A stretch of 64,000 bases of DNA from Anaerolineaceae bacterium (GCA_009772985.1 WOUS01000003.1:62001-126000), one strand, 5' to 3'; shown: positions 41,437 to 50,438, counted from the stretch's first letter. A program made the numbers and translations. Notes: generated by a model not told the origin, from the sequence alone.

Positions 41437-42087
41437 TTACGGAGAGGACGCCCCCTCCGGCGGGAAAATCGGTTCCGGGTCGCCCAGCACGGGGAGAGGG
41501 TGCGAAATGTGCACTTCCCACAGGGCATTGACCGTTGCCAGCAGTTCGCGCAGATTCCAGTATAGCACGGATGAGCGGCGGTAGTCGCGCCGGTCGGCCT
41601 CCACACCAACCGAATCCACGCCGAGGCGGTTGCACAGGTAGAGGGCGCGCGGCAGGTGGAATTCCTGCGTGACGAGGATGGCCTCGGTCACGCCGAAGAT
41701 GGCCTTGGCCCGGTAACAGGTATCGTAGGTACGCCGCCCGGCATAGTCGAGTACGATGGCCTCATCCGGCACGCCCAGCGACAGGGCCAGTTCACGCATG
41801 GCCGCCGGCTCGTTGTAGTCCACGAAGCGGTTGTCGCCGCTCATCAATATTCTCTCGACTTTGCCCGCCCGGTAGAGGTCCGCGGCGGCGGCGACGCGGT
41901 CGTGAAGGATGGGGGTGGCGGAGCCGTCGCGCCACAGCCCCGCGCCGAAGACGATGGCAACGCGCCGCGCCGGGACCTCGTCCACGGTGTACACCCGTCC
42001 GCGCGCCGAGAGCGCCGTCACCAGCCGGGGCACAAGCAGGACGAGCAGGCCAAGAGCAGCAAGGATGAGCAGGATTTTCAGGATCAT
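41437..42087 (-). CDS. SanA/YdcF-like DUF218 membrane protein
   Basis: The protein of about 216 residues has one N-terminal membrane helix (LKILLILAALGLLVLLVP) and a DUF218 domain: RVAIVFGAGLWRDGSATPILHDRVAAA, SGDNRFVDYNEPAAM and VTQEFHLPRALYLC. SanA and relatives act at the envelope; SanA is linked to vancomycin permeability in E. coli. The start is uncertain: an ATG at 42087 or a GTG at 42108, neither with a clear ribosome-binding site. Confidence 0.8.
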   Translation of the reverse strand: MILKILLILAALGLLVLLVPRLVTALSARGRVYTVDEVPARRVAIVFGAGLWRDGSATPILHDRVAAAADLYRAGKVERILMSGDNRFVDYNEPAAMRELALSLGVPDEAIVLDYAGRRTYDTCYRAKAIFGVTEAILVTQEFHLPRALYLCNRLGVDSVGVEADRRDYRRSSVLYWNLRELLATVNALWEVHISHPLPVLGDPEPIFPPEGASSP

Positions 42088-42283
42088 TTTGAGGATGCGT
42101 TTGAACACAGGCAGGATTTTACCTGAAAACAGCGGAGTGCGGGCCTGGGTCTGCGCTCCATGAGACCATGGAACAATGCCGGGAGTTGAACGTATCAGGA
42201 CTGGCAACAGGCCGGGGATGAGGGGTCAACAAGGGTCTGGCCGACAGTATCAGGATACGTTCGAACACGATAGAAACCCAACT

Positions 42284-42317
42284 TAAAACAAGATGCGGAC
42301 TTTCGTCCGCATCTTGT
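42284..42317 (-). terminator. Terminator of the phosphonate-type transport operon
   Basis: ACAAGATGCGGAC and GTCCGCATCTTGT form a perfect 13-bp stem. On the minus strand it is followed by TTTTAAG, just after the last permease gene. Confidence 0.85.
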
Positions 42318-42330
42318 GGGAAACCAAACG

Positions 42331-43476
42331 CTAGGTCAGTTTCTTGCGCACTTCTGCGCTCAGGAAATCCAGCACCCAGACAACGATGACGATGGCCCAA
42401 ATGGCTGTTGCGGCCTGGTTGTAGCCAACCATCGAGTTGATCTTTTCGCTCAGGTAATACCCGATCCCGCCGCCGCCCACGAAACCGATGATGGTCGAAA
42501 TGCGGACGTTGATATCCCAATGGTAGACGATGAACGAAACAAAGTCCGGGACGATCTGCGGGATGACCGCGAAACGCACCACCTGCATGCGGTTGGCGCC
42601 GCTGGCCTGGAGCGCCTCGATCGGGCCCGGGTCAATGCTTTCCACGGCTTCTGAGAATAGCTTGCCCAGCGAAGCCACCGTGACCACGGTCAGCGCCATC
42701 GTGCCTGCAAACGGACCGTAACCGAGCCAGAAGGCGAAGACGGTTGCCATCACCAGCGGGTCATAGGAGCGCATGATGTTGAAGAATGAGCGCGTGATGT
42801 AGTAGACGCTCGTCCCAAGCGGGCCGCGCTTGGTGATGTTGCTGGCCGCCAGGAAACTGAGCGGGGCGGCGATGATGGTGGCGATGGTGGTGGAGAACAG
42901 GGCCATGAAGATCGTGACGAAAATCTCGCGCGTCACATCTTTCATAGCCTGGCTGGGTTTCAACCCGCTGATGGGGATATAGGTATCCACTTCGATGGCG
43001 CTTGCCACACCGCCCGCAGAAGCGGCAATTGCCCTGGCTTCCACTTCGGCGGAGAAATGCCCATCCGCATCCGTTGTTGTCCGCAGGATCGTGAAGACCC
43101 GGCCATCCGGGAAATGCCAGCGGACGGCAATCTCGGTGCTGGGCGCCATATCGAACCCTTCCAGAATGAATCTTTCTTTTTCTCCTGCGCAGGGCACACT
43201 GGTCACCAGCCGCGGGCCAGACTCGACCGGCTCAGATATCGGCGCAGAATCACACGGAATGGGGAAAGTGGTCGTTATCGTTACCGTCTCGGTATCGCGG
43301 GTGAACAGGTCCGGGTGCAGGAAGGCGCTGACAAACTCCCTGGCCTTATATGCGTCCTTTACCAGGCGGACAAAGTCCATATTGGTCACGCGGTATGAGA
43401 CCGAATACAGGTAGACCAACGCTGCAATAACCAGCGCGCTGAGGACCATGCGTTTGAGATGGGAAAGTTTCTTCAT
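42331..43476 (-). CDS. phnE: Phosphonate-type ABC transporter permease with extra external domain (second permease)
   Basis: The 381-residue permease has one N-terminal helix, an extra segment at about residues 62-150, then the usual BPD-transport core with the EAA-like loop (LFSEAVESIDPGPIEALQASGANRMQVVRFAVIPQIVP). PhnE proteins are normally around 250-300 residues. The extra segment has two Cys (about residues 75 and 96) and ends FTILRTTTDADGHFSAEVEA, resembling the one in the first permease. It begins two bases after that gene. It passes phosphonate, phosphite or phosphate-like oxyanions inward. Confidence 0.88.
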   Translation of the reverse strand: MKKLSHLKRMVLSALVIAALVYLYSVSYRVTNMDFVRLVKDAYKAREFVSAFLHPDLFTRDTETVTITTTFPIPCDSAPISEPVESGPRLVTSVPCAGEKERFILEGFDMAPSTEIAVRWHFPDGRVFTILRTTTDADGHFSAEVEARAIAASAGGVASAIEVDTYIPISGLKPSQAMKDVTREIFVTIFMALFSTTIATIIAAPLSFLAASNITKRGPLGTSVYYITRSFFNIMRSYDPLVMATVFAFWLGYGPFAGTMALTVVTVASLGKLFSEAVESIDPGPIEALQASGANRMQVVRFAVIPQIVPDFVSFIVYHWDINVRISTIIGFVGGGGIGYYLSEKINSMVGYNQAATAIWAIVIVVWVLDFLSAEVRKKLT

Positions 43477-43478
43477 GG

Positions 43479-44942
43479 CTACACCAATCTTTCCCGCACT
43501 TTGGCGCTCAGGTAGTCGAGCGTAATGACCACCACCGCGATGGCAATAAAGGCTGCCCCGACCGCTCCCATTTCATTGATTTGGATCCATTGGATCAAGT
43601 ATTGACCGATCCCGCCGCCGCCCACCATGCCGATGATAATTGACATCCGGACGTTAATGTCCCAGCGGTAGATGGTGAAAGCCGTGAAGGGCGGCACGAT
43701 CTGCGGGATGACGCCGTACCGCGCCACCTGCAGCCAGTTTGCGCCGGTGGCTTTCACGGCCTCGATCGGTCCCGGGTCGATCCCTTCGATCACTTCGGAA
43801 TACAACTTGGCCAGGGCTACCACCGAATGGACTGCCAGCGCCATCACCCCGGCAAAGGGACCCAGGCCGACAATGATCACGAAAACAATGGCAAGGATCA
43901 GCGCCTCGATCGAGCGCACAAAATTCAAGATGGTGCGGGTAATAACATAAATGAACAGGGTGAACGGGTTGCCGCCCATCAGGTTGCGGGCTGCCAGGAA
44001 ACTGATCGGGATCGCCAACAGGATGGAAAGTGTGGTTGCCATCAAAGCCATGGTGACCGATTCCATCATGCCTTTGAGCACGAAACCGCCATTGGACGTG
44101 ATCTGGTAACCGCCCAGGGGGCGATACTGGTCGAAATAGACCCGGTGCTGGAGCATCAGGGACGGGTCGGGCTGGGCGATCATCACCGTGCTCGGAACAT
44201 GGATCACAACCGTCAGCGAACCGGTTGCATCCGTGCGCACAATCAGGGGAGCATTCTCATTCCCGCCCAGAGGCTTGTCATCCCCGATGGCCGTTTCCCA
44301 CCAGACAATGGTATCCGTATCCGGCCACATACCGGAAACGGAGACCGTCAATGCCTCGCTCAATTTGGCGCAGTCTGGTGTGGCAGAAGCCACTTTACCA
44401 TCTTCTTCCCGGCGGGCTTGCGGCGGCGTTTCCGTTGCCGAACAGGGGACAGAAACATAGGTCCACATCCGGTTCAACTCGCGCCGTTCTTCAACCATGT
44501 CCGGGTAGAGCATGGGGCGGATGATCGCCATGGCTCGATCCAGGCTGGCGGCGCTGAAATCAACTTCAACCAGTTGCCAGCCGATGCCGTAGGCTGCCAT
44601 CATACCAAATAGGAGCGGGATGAGGATGGTGCGCGTGCGGCCGCAGCCGGCCAGACTGGCCGCGTCCCATATATTCCACAACCACATCCCTGCCGGGGCG
44701 AGGTACCAGAATCCGCCAAACTTGAACCATGCCAGGAATGCAAGGAGCGGATAAATGGACGAGTCCCATGATATCAGCGGCTCGGCGTACCAGGCCACAA
44801 TACCCGTCAAGACCAGGAAGGAAAGCAGGATCGCCACACCTCGGTACCACTGGCGCAAGGATACGTGACCGAGACCGGGCAGCAATGCAGAAAGCGCTCC
44901 CGCCAGGAGCGGAGAGCGCCGCGCGGGTTCCGATTCTTTCAT
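43479..44942 (-). CDS. phnE: Phosphonate-type ABC transporter permease with enlarged N terminus (first permease)
   Basis: The 487-residue protein has about four extra N-terminal helices, an external segment at about residues 161-250 with Cys near 167 and 191, and then a typical PhnE core (KLYSEVIEGIDPGPIEAVKATGANWLQVARYGVIPQIVP). The external segment ends LIVRTDATGSLTVVIHVP and seems related to that of the second permease. The start overlaps the phnC stop (ATGA). Both cores are homologous, so the transporter is probably a heterodimer. Confidence 0.88.
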   Translation of the reverse strand: MKESEPARRSPLLAGALSALLPGLGHVSLRQWYRGVAILLSFLVLTGIVAWYAEPLISWDSSIYPLLAFLAWFKFGGFWYLAPAGMWLWNIWDAASLAGCGRTRTILIPLLFGMMAAYGIGWQLVEVDFSAASLDRAMAIIRPMLYPDMVEERRELNRMWTYVSVPCSATETPPQARREEDGKVASATPDCAKLSEALTVSVSGMWPDTDTIVWWETAIGDDKPLGGNENAPLIVRTDATGSLTVVIHVPSTVMIAQPDPSLMLQHRVYFDQYRPLGGYQITSNGGFVLKGMMESVTMALMATTLSILLAIPISFLAARNLMGGNPFTLFIYVITRTILNFVRSIEALILAIVFVIIVGLGPFAGVMALAVHSVVALAKLYSEVIEGIDPGPIEAVKATGANWLQVARYGVIPQIVPPFTAFTIYRWDINVRMSIIIGMVGGGGIGQYLIQWIQINEMGAVGAAFIAIAVVVITLDYLSAKVRERLV

Positions 44943-45712
44943 GCCGAGGCCTCGACGGTCGTGGCGCGCACTTCCTGCGCTTCCTCGCCGTAGATTTCCT
45001 TGAACTTGGCGCGGTCAATCTCTGCCGGCAGCCCCTCGAAAACCTTGATGCCATCCTTCAAGGCGATCACCCGGGTGGCATAGCGATGCACCAGGTCCAG
45101 GAAATGCAGGCTGCAGATGACCGTCATCCCTTCCTTGTTCAATTGTTCCAGGTAATGCAGGATGGAATGGGACAGCACCGGGTCCAGGCTGGCGACCGGC
45201 TCGTCGGCCAGCACCAGGCGCGGTTCCTGCATCAGGGCGCGGGCGATCCCGACCCGCTGCTGTTGTCCGCCCGAGAGGGCGTCGGCGCGGCTGGAGGCTT
45301 TATCGGCAATCCCCACCCGTTCGAGCGCCTTGACCGCCCGCTGTTTATCGGTCGGAGGCCAGATGCCCAGCAGGGAGAGCCAGGGATTGGCGTACCCCAA
45401 ACGCCCGTTCATGACATTGGTCATCACGCTGGAGCGCTTGACCAGGTTGAACTGCTGGAAGACCATCCCGATCTGGCGGCGGATGCGGCGCAATTCCGCT
45501 GGAGGCGCGGCAGTGATATCAATGTCGTCCCAGGTTATTTTACCTTCCGTTGGATCGATCAGCCGGTTGATGCAGCGCAGCAGGGTGGACTTGCCCGACC
45601 CTGACAGGCCGATCACCACCAGGAATTCCCCATCTTTGACTTCAAAACTGACATCTTTTAACGCTTGCGTGCCGTTCGGATACACTTTGGTGAGGTTTTG
45701 GATTCGCAGCAT
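44939..45712 (-). CDS. phnC: Phosphonate-type ABC transporter ATP-binding protein
   Basis: The 257-residue ATPase has Walker A GLSGSGKSTLLRCINRL, the Q-loop, signature DALSGGQQQRVGIARAL, Walker B LVLADEPVASLDP and the switch His (CSLHFLDL). The sequence and partners identify PhnC. It drives uptake with the two permeases. It is separated from phnD by a terminator hairpin, so it is likely expressed at a lower level than the binding protein. Confidence 0.93.
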   Translation of the reverse strand: MLRIQNLTKVYPNGTQALKDVSFEVKDGEFLVVIGLSGSGKSTLLRCINRLIDPTEGKITWDDIDITAAPPAELRRIRRQIGMVFQQFNLVKRSSVMTNVMNGRLGYANPWLSLLGIWPPTDKQRAVKALERVGIADKASSRADALSGGQQQRVGIARALMQEPRLVLADEPVASLDPVLSHSILHYLEQLNKEGMTVICSLHFLDLVHRYATRVIALKDGIKVFEGLPAEIDRAKFKEIYGEEAQEVRATTVEASA

Positions 45713-45728
45713 GATGCACCCTCAGTTT

Positions 45729-45758
45729 AAAAAAGAGGGAGGGCGGAAGCCCTCCCTC
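45729..45758 (-). terminator. Attenuating terminator between phnD and phnC
   Basis: GAGGGAGGGC and GCCCTCCCTC form a 10-bp stem with a four-base loop. On the minus strand it is followed by TTTTTT. It lies within the operon after phnD, the usual way to make more binding protein than transporter. Confidence 0.8.
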
Positions 45759-45772
45759 AGTTGGAGATTTGT

Positions 45773-46810
45773 TTACTTGTAGGAATTGATGTCGAAGCCG
45801 ATCGACTCCAGGTAGACGCGATAGTCATCGAAGAAGGAGTCATCCACGATCTTCAAGCCGCCGATGCTGTAGCCGCCGTTCTTGAGCAGCGCCAGGCCAT
45901 CTTCGGTGGAAGCGATGGTTTCGAATGCGGTCACGATGGCGGCACGTATGGCGGGATCCATCCCGGCAATCAGGGAAATCGTGTCGTTCGGGATGATCGG
46001 GTCGGAGACCCACAGGACGGCCACTTTGTCGTTGACATCCGGGAAGTCGGTGGTGACAGACGTGCGGGCATCCACATAGACTGTGCCGAAGTCGCAGATT
46101 TCGCCTTCGTTCTTGGCATTATTGCCGGGGCTCAGGTAGATCGACTTGACGATCGTCGGATGGCCCTGCACCCAGGCGCCAGCCTTGGGACTAATGCCAT
46201 TAGATTTAAAGTAGCCGGATGGGACCAGGTAGCCGGAGGATGACAGCGGGTCTGCATAGCAGGGCTTCTTCCCGTTCAACTGGGCCAGGGCGGTGGCGGC
46301 ATCGGCGGTGTTGACGCCGGTGGCGGTGTCATAGTAGACAGTGAAGACGCCTTTATCAACCAGGGCCTGATTGGCGATCACTTCGAAAGCATAGTGATCG
46401 GCGCCATTGCGCAGGGTGACCAGGCCGATGGTGGCATAGCCCTTCTCGTAGGCTACGATGTAAGGCACGGTCGGCAGGAAGCCAACGTGCGCATTGCCGG
46501 AGCCCATGGCTTCGATCAGCGCGGCATAGCTAGTCGGGACGGTGACCACGAAACTGTAGCCGGTCAGTTCGGTCAGCTTGGCGGCAATCGCCTCGCCACC
46601 GGCGATCAGTTCCTGCGTATTCGCAGACGGGGCCAGGGCCAGGATGATCGGGTTCTCCGGGGTGCCCAGCGCGGGCGCGGGCGGCTCGGTGGGAACGGCA
46701 GTAGGCGGCTCGGTGGCGGCCACGGGGGTGGGCGTCGCCTCAGGACCGCAGGCAGCCAGCAGCATAGTCAGGGCCGCCAGCATCGAAACGAACACAAACA
46801 ACTTCTTCAT
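45773..46810 (-). CDS. phnD: Phosphonate/phosphate-like ABC transporter substrate-binding lipoprotein
   Basis: The 345-residue protein has a lipoprotein signal (LTMLLAAC), a T/P-rich linker and the PhnD fold (LALAPSANTQELIAGGEAIAAKLTELTGY, GNAHVGFLPTVPYIVAYEKGY, YADPLSSSGYLVPSGYF). It should bind phosphonate, phosphite or a similar oxyanion outside the membrane. No C-P lyase or phosphite dehydrogenase gene is in the window, so the ligand is undetermined. It is preceded by an AGAGGAG site and a minus-strand promoter at 46870-46898. Confidence 0.92.
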   Translation of the reverse strand: MKKLFVFVSMLAALTMLLAACGPEATPTPVAATEPPTAVPTEPPAPALGTPENPIILALAPSANTQELIAGGEAIAAKLTELTGYSFVVTVPTSYAALIEAMGSGNAHVGFLPTVPYIVAYEKGYATIGLVTLRNGADHYAFEVIANQALVDKGVFTVYYDTATGVNTADAATALAQLNGKKPCYADPLSSSGYLVPSGYFKSNGISPKAGAWVQGHPTIVKSIYLSPGNNAKNEGEICDFGTVYVDARTSVTTDFPDVNDKVAVLWVSDPIIPNDTISLIAGMDPAIRAAIVTAFETIASTEDGLALLKNGGYSIGGLKIVDDSFFDDYRVYLESIGFDINSYK

Positions 46811-46839
46811 TTTTTTCTTCTCCTCTCAAGAGTTTTTTA

Positions 46840-46856
46840 GGGGAAACAGTTTCCCC
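46840..46856 (-). promoter_or_regulatory. Operator-like palindrome near the phnD start of transcription
   Basis: GGGGAAAC-A-GTTTCCCC is a perfect 17-base palindrome a few bases downstream of the predicted start of transcription, and upstream of the ribosome-binding site. A repressor site is plausible; the regulator is unknown. Confidence 0.5.
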
Positions 46857-46869
46857 AGTCGACAGTACG

Positions 46870-46898
46870 ATAATATCTCGAATTGGCAGAATAGGCAA
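46870..46898 (-). promoter_or_regulatory. phnD promoter
   Basis: On the minus strand TTGCCT (46893-46898), 17 bases, TATTAT (46870-46875). It is divergent from the leaderless promoter at 46923. Confidence 0.6.
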
Positions 46899-46922
46899 GT
46901 GATATGTCTCATAAATTTTTGT

Positions 46923-46928
46923 TATAAT
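46923..46928 (+). promoter_or_regulatory. -10 box of the DUF4230-like gene, leaderless arrangement
   Basis: TATAAT followed by six bases (CAGCGT) and the ATG at 46935. No ribosome-binding site is possible in this leader. Confidence 0.65.
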
Positions 46929-46934
46929 CAGCGT

Positions 46935-47627
46935 ATGTCGAACCCACAACCTCCCCGCCCCCTGCAATCCATCCTGCCGATGCTGCTCGTCCTGGCGACC
47001 GTCGGCCTGGTCTGGTTCCTGGTCAACTCGACCAGCCGCGCCCTGAACACGGTCAACACCGTGCTGGACCCGCTCCAGCGGACGAACAACGAACTCAGCA
47101 CCCAGGTGGCCGGCCTGCTCCACCCCACCCCCACGGTCATCCCGGACCCGGTGACGATCATTGACAAAGTGCGCGCGGTGGCCCAGCTCCAGACGATCCA
47201 CTACACGGTCGAGAAGGTCATCACCGCCGAGGTCAACCAGGGCGTCCTCGGTCCGCTATTCGGCGACAGGCTGCTGTTCGTGGCGCACGGCTACGTCATC
47301 GCCGGGGTGGACCTGGGCAAGATAACCGCCGAGGATATGTGGCTGGAGGGCGGGATGCTCCACGTCCGCCTGCCGCAGGCCGAGATCCTGGTCTGCACAC
47401 TCGATGAACAGAAATCGTACGTCTATGACCGGCAGACGGGAGCGCTCACCCACGGCGACCCGAACCTGGAGACCGCTGCCCGGCAGGTGGCTGTGGAGGA
47501 GATCTGCAAGGCCGCGCTCGAGGACGGCATCCTCGACCAGGCGCAGATCAACGCAAACCTGTTCCTCGAGCGGTTCTTCCAGAATCTGGGCTACCAGGCG
47601 GTCATCTTCGAGGAACCGAAACCGTAG
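46935..47627 (+). CDS. DUF4230-like membrane-anchored protein
   Basis: The 230-residue protein has a single N-terminal membrane helix (LQSILPMLLVLATVGLVWFLV), a short helical and T/P linker, and a domain with TIHYTVEKVITAE, GDRLLFVAHGYVIAGVDL and VRLPQAEILVCTLDEQKSYVYDRQTG. These fit DUF4230 proteins of unknown function. The ATG at 46935 is six bases downstream of TATAAT, hence a probable leaderless mRNA. Confidence 0.72.
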   Translation: MSNPQPPRPLQSILPMLLVLATVGLVWFLVNSTSRALNTVNTVLDPLQRTNNELSTQVAGLLHPTPTVIPDPVTIIDKVRAVAQLQTIHYTVEKVITAEVNQGVLGPLFGDRLLFVAHGYVIAGVDLGKITAEDMWLEGGMLHVRLPQAEILVCTLDEQKSYVYDRQTGALTHGDPNLETAARQVAVEEICKAALEDGILDQAQINANLFLERFFQNLGYQAVIFEEPKP

Positions 47628-47777
47628 ACCAAAAAAAACAAAAAGCAAAAAACGAAAACAAAAAAACTCTGCACTCTCCACGTTCCGGCATCCTGGAGTC
47701 AGACGACTCCAGTCATCGGCGCCCTGCCGAAGTCGGGAGACTTCGGACTCCCGCCGCAGTTGCTCCGTGGTTAATTT
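47628..47777. repeat. Compound repeat cluster between the DUF4230-like and LipM-like genes
   Basis: An A-rich AAAAACAAAAAGC block (47628-47668) is followed by GGAGTCAGACGACTCCAGTC (47696-47715). A second palindromic piece, GTCGGGAGACTTCGGACTCCC, and the tail GCAGTTGCTCCG come next. The second half matches the insertion in leuS at 21968-22013. Confidence 0.65.
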
Positions 47778-48608
47778 TCAGGAAACTCTGGATATGCCCT
47801 TCCGCTCTGGATGGGCATATTTTGTTTCGGCCAGTTCGGCGGCGCGGGCAGACTCGCGCGGGGTCAGTTCACCCGGCTGCAAATCCAGTTGCAACACTTC
47901 ACGGAACGTCCCGATAAACGCTTGCGCGGCTTCCTCCCACGTGACGGGACGCCCGAGCAGGGCCTCGACCGTGGCGGCGCGGTCGAGCAGGCGCGACGCG
48001 GCGCGGGCGCGCCTCTCCTCGTCGGGATAGGACAGGGCTTGCAGGATGCGCGTCAGGTCGCCGGTCAGCGGGAGCGAGCCGTGCTGGAGGATGCCGTCCC
48101 GGCGGCGGGACTGGGCCGAGCCGAGCAGTTTCTTGCCGCGCACGGTGATCTCATACGTGGACGGGACATCGAAGCAGACCGGGTTGACGGTGCGTCCCGC
48201 GGCGGCGGAGTGGGATTCGCCCTCGATTTCGGCGGGCAGGCCGAGGGCGCGCAGGGCGGCAACGAGGGCATTCGCCAGGCGCTGGTAGGAGTCCAGCAGG
48301 GTCCCGGAAAGGCGCGGCTCGCCCAGCGGGGCAATGACCGAGTAGGTCAACTCGTCGGTGTGCAGGACGGCGCGGCCTCCCGTCGGGCGGCGGACGAGGT
48401 CCCAGCCGCGGGATTGGAGGCGGGGGAGGTCCACGTCGGTGAGCGGCTGGGCATAGCCGAGCGAGAGGCAGGACGGGGCCCAGGCGTAGAGGCGCAGGGT
48501 CGGGAGGGATTCGCCGCGCCCGCAGGCTTCGAGGATGGCTTCGTCGGCGGCCATGTTCCACGCGCCGCGGGCGGGAGTGGGGTGCAGGAGGAGACGCCAG
48601 GTGTTCAT
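47778..48608 (-). CDS. Lipoate/octanoate-protein ligase family protein (LipM/LplA-like)
   Basis: The 276-residue protein has the BPL/LPL fold motifs: RRPTGGRAVLHTDELTYSV (substrate-binding Arg-rich loop), CFDVPSTYEITVRGKKLLGSAQSRRRDGILQHGSLPL with the key Lys. LipM transfers octanoate from ACP to carrier proteins; LplA uses free lipoate and ATP. The cysteine in NPVCFDVPSTYEI favours the LipM branch, but this is not decisive. A TACAAT lies nine bases before the start on the minus strand. Confidence 0.85.
   Translation of the reverse strand: MNTWRLLLHPTPARGAWNMAADEAILEACGRGESLPTLRLYAWAPSCLSLGYAQPLTDVDLPRLQSRGWDLVRRPTGGRAVLHTDELTYSVIAPLGEPRLSGTLLDSYQRLANALVAALRALGLPAEIEGESHSAAAGRTVNPVCFDVPSTYEITVRGKKLLGSAQSRRRDGILQHGSLPLTGDLTRILQALSYPDEERRARAASRLLDRAATVEALLGRPVTWEEAAQAFIGTFREVLQLDLQPGELTPRESARAAELAETKYAHPERKGISRVS
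47792..47824. terminator. Hairpin at the end of the LipM-like gene
   Basis: ATATGCCC (47792-47799) and GGGCATAT (47813-47820) form an 8-bp stem with a T-rich tail on the plus strand. It lies within the last codons of the minus-strand gene and probably terminates rightward transcription from the DUF4230-like gene. Confidence 0.5.
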
Positions 48609-48653
48609 CGCGGGGGTATTGTAATCGAAAGAAACGATGGGATGGAAAAGTGC

Positions 48654-48682
48654 TTGAATTCAGAGGAATTACGTTGTATAGT
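48654..48682 (+). promoter_or_regulatory. Promoter of the tryptophanase-like gene
   Basis: TTGAAT (48654-48659), 17 bases, TATAGT (48677-48682). The ATG at 48768 follows an AGAAAGGA ribosome-binding site. Confidence 0.65.
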
Positions 48683-48767
48683 AAAATCGAGAGCAACAGA
48701 GCGCATCCGTATAAGCGCCATCGAGTGTCTGCCAAATCCAATCCCTGATACGAAGAAAGGACTTGTC

Positions 48768-50426
48768 ATGAAAGTGTTCCTGAATCCCTCGAAGATTTCG
48801 TTTCGCAAATCGGACGGCAACCTGACGCCCGAGCAGCAACTGGAAATCCTGCAAAAAAGGCTGGTTGGCGGGAACCAGCCTGTCCGCCCCGGCGACTCGC
48901 TGGAAGATATCAGGAAATTCCTGGCGATGCGCGCAGCCAAAGCCGGGCAGGAGGCCCTGCGGGCGCTGCCGGTCCACCCGAGGGAGCCGTATCGCGTCAA
49001 GGCGGTGGAAATACGGGGGGCATTCCCGACTTACAAGACAAGGTTCGAGGCCATCCAGGAGGCCGGGTACAACACGTTCCTGTTGAGCGAAAAGCACAAA
49101 CCCGTCATCTACATGGACCTGTTGACCGACAGCGGCACGTCCGCGATGAGCGACCTGCAATGGTCGGCGATGATGCGCGGCAACGAGGATTACGCCGGGT
49201 CGAGAAGTTTCTATCCGCTCGAAGCGGCGGTGAAGGATATCTACGGCTGGAAGGAAGTGATCCCCACCCACCAGGGACGCGGGGCGGAGCATATCCTTTC
49301 GAGCATCTACATCAAGCCCCTGCTGGCGCAATATCCGGGCGATCCCATCTACGTGCCGAAGAACATGTACTTCACCACCACGAAGGTGCACATCCTGAAA
49401 GCGGGCGGAACGTTCGTTGACATCATCATTGACGAGGCGCACGATCCCACCGTTTTGCTGCCCTTCAAGGGAAACGTGGATTTGAAGAAACTCCAGAAGT
49501 TGATTGACGACTGCATCGAGAAATGGGGAAAAGAGCACGGCCCGCGCCACATCGCCTACGTCCATCTCGAAGGCTGCGTCAACATGGCGGGCGGACAGCC
49601 GTTCTCGATGGAAAATCTCAAAGCGGTGCGCGCCCTGACGAAAAAATACGGCATCCCGCTGACGCTGGACGCGACGCGGGTGGCGGAGAACGCCTATTTT
49701 ATCCAGCAGCGCGAGCCGGGTTACAAAAACAAGACCGTCGCCCAGATCGTGCGCGAAATCGGCGGCCTCACCGACGGCTGCACGATGAGTTCCAAAAAGG
49801 ATCACCTCGTCAACATCGGCGGATTCCTGGCGCTCAACGACGCGGAGAAAGCCGTCAAAGCGCGGGAAATGCTCGTGGATTTCGAAGGGTATCCCACTTA
49901 CGGCGGGATGGCCGGCTACAGCATGGAAGCCCTGGCCCAGGGCATCCGCGAATGCGTGGACGATGAATGGATGGCCTACCGTATTGGACAAACGCAATAC
50001 CTGGGACAAATGCTCCAGCTGGCGAACATCCCCATCGTTGTGCCGGTCGGAGGCCACGCGGTCTTTATTGACGCCAAGAAATTCCTGCCGCATGTTCCCC
50101 AGGAACAGTTCCCGGCCCAGGCGCTGGCGGCGGCTCTCTACCTGGAAAGCGGCGTCCGGGCGATGGAACGGGGCATCGCCTCAGCCGGGCGCGACCCCAA
50201 GACCGGCCTCAACAATGTCCCCAAACTGGAACTCGTCCGGTTGACCATTTCACGGCGCGTCTATACCCAGTCGCACATGGATTACGCCGCGGAGAAGGTC
50301 GCGGAACTGTACCAGAAGCGGGAAAAGATCCACGGGCTGGACATCGCCTGGGAACCCCCGGCCGGCTCGCTGCGCTTCTTCCTGATGAGACACAAACCCG
50401 TTGGCGGTAAACTCATCGCCGAGTAG
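48768..50426 (+). CDS. Beta-eliminating lyase (tryptophanase / tyrosine phenol-lyase family) with N-terminal extension
   Basis: The 552-residue PLP enzyme has DLLTDSGTSAMSD, GSRSFYPLE, THQGRGAEHILS, TLDATRVAENAYFI and the PLP-lysine region SSKKDHLVNIGGF. These are closest to tyrosine phenol-lyase/tryptophanase. These enzymes split aromatic amino acids into pyruvate, ammonia and phenol or indole. Known members are about 460-470 residues; here about 75-80 extra residues precede the usual start near EPYRVKAVE. The gene stands alone, without a TnaB-type permease. Confidence 0.88.
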   Translation: MKVFLNPSKISFRKSDGNLTPEQQLEILQKRLVGGNQPVRPGDSLEDIRKFLAMRAAKAGQEALRALPVHPREPYRVKAVEIRGAFPTYKTRFEAIQEAGYNTFLLSEKHKPVIYMDLLTDSGTSAMSDLQWSAMMRGNEDYAGSRSFYPLEAAVKDIYGWKEVIPTHQGRGAEHILSSIYIKPLLAQYPGDPIYVPKNMYFTTTKVHILKAGGTFVDIIIDEAHDPTVLLPFKGNVDLKKLQKLIDDCIEKWGKEHGPRHIAYVHLEGCVNMAGGQPFSMENLKAVRALTKKYGIPLTLDATRVAENAYFIQQREPGYKNKTVAQIVREIGGLTDGCTMSSKKDHLVNIGGFLALNDAEKAVKAREMLVDFEGYPTYGGMAGYSMEALAQGIRECVDDEWMAYRIGQTQYLGQMLQLANIPIVVPVGGHAVFIDAKKFLPHVPQEQFPAQALAAALYLESGVRAMERGIASAGRDPKTGLNNVPKLELVRLTISRRVYTQSHMDYAAEKVAELYQKREKIHGLDIAWEPPAGSLRFFLMRHKPVGGKLIAE

Positions 50427-50438
50427 ACTCCCCCACCC

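Noticed and set aside
42331-46810. C-P lyase phosphonate-degradation cluster
   Set aside because: Only the four transport genes are present; no phnG-M or phosphite dehydrogenase genes.
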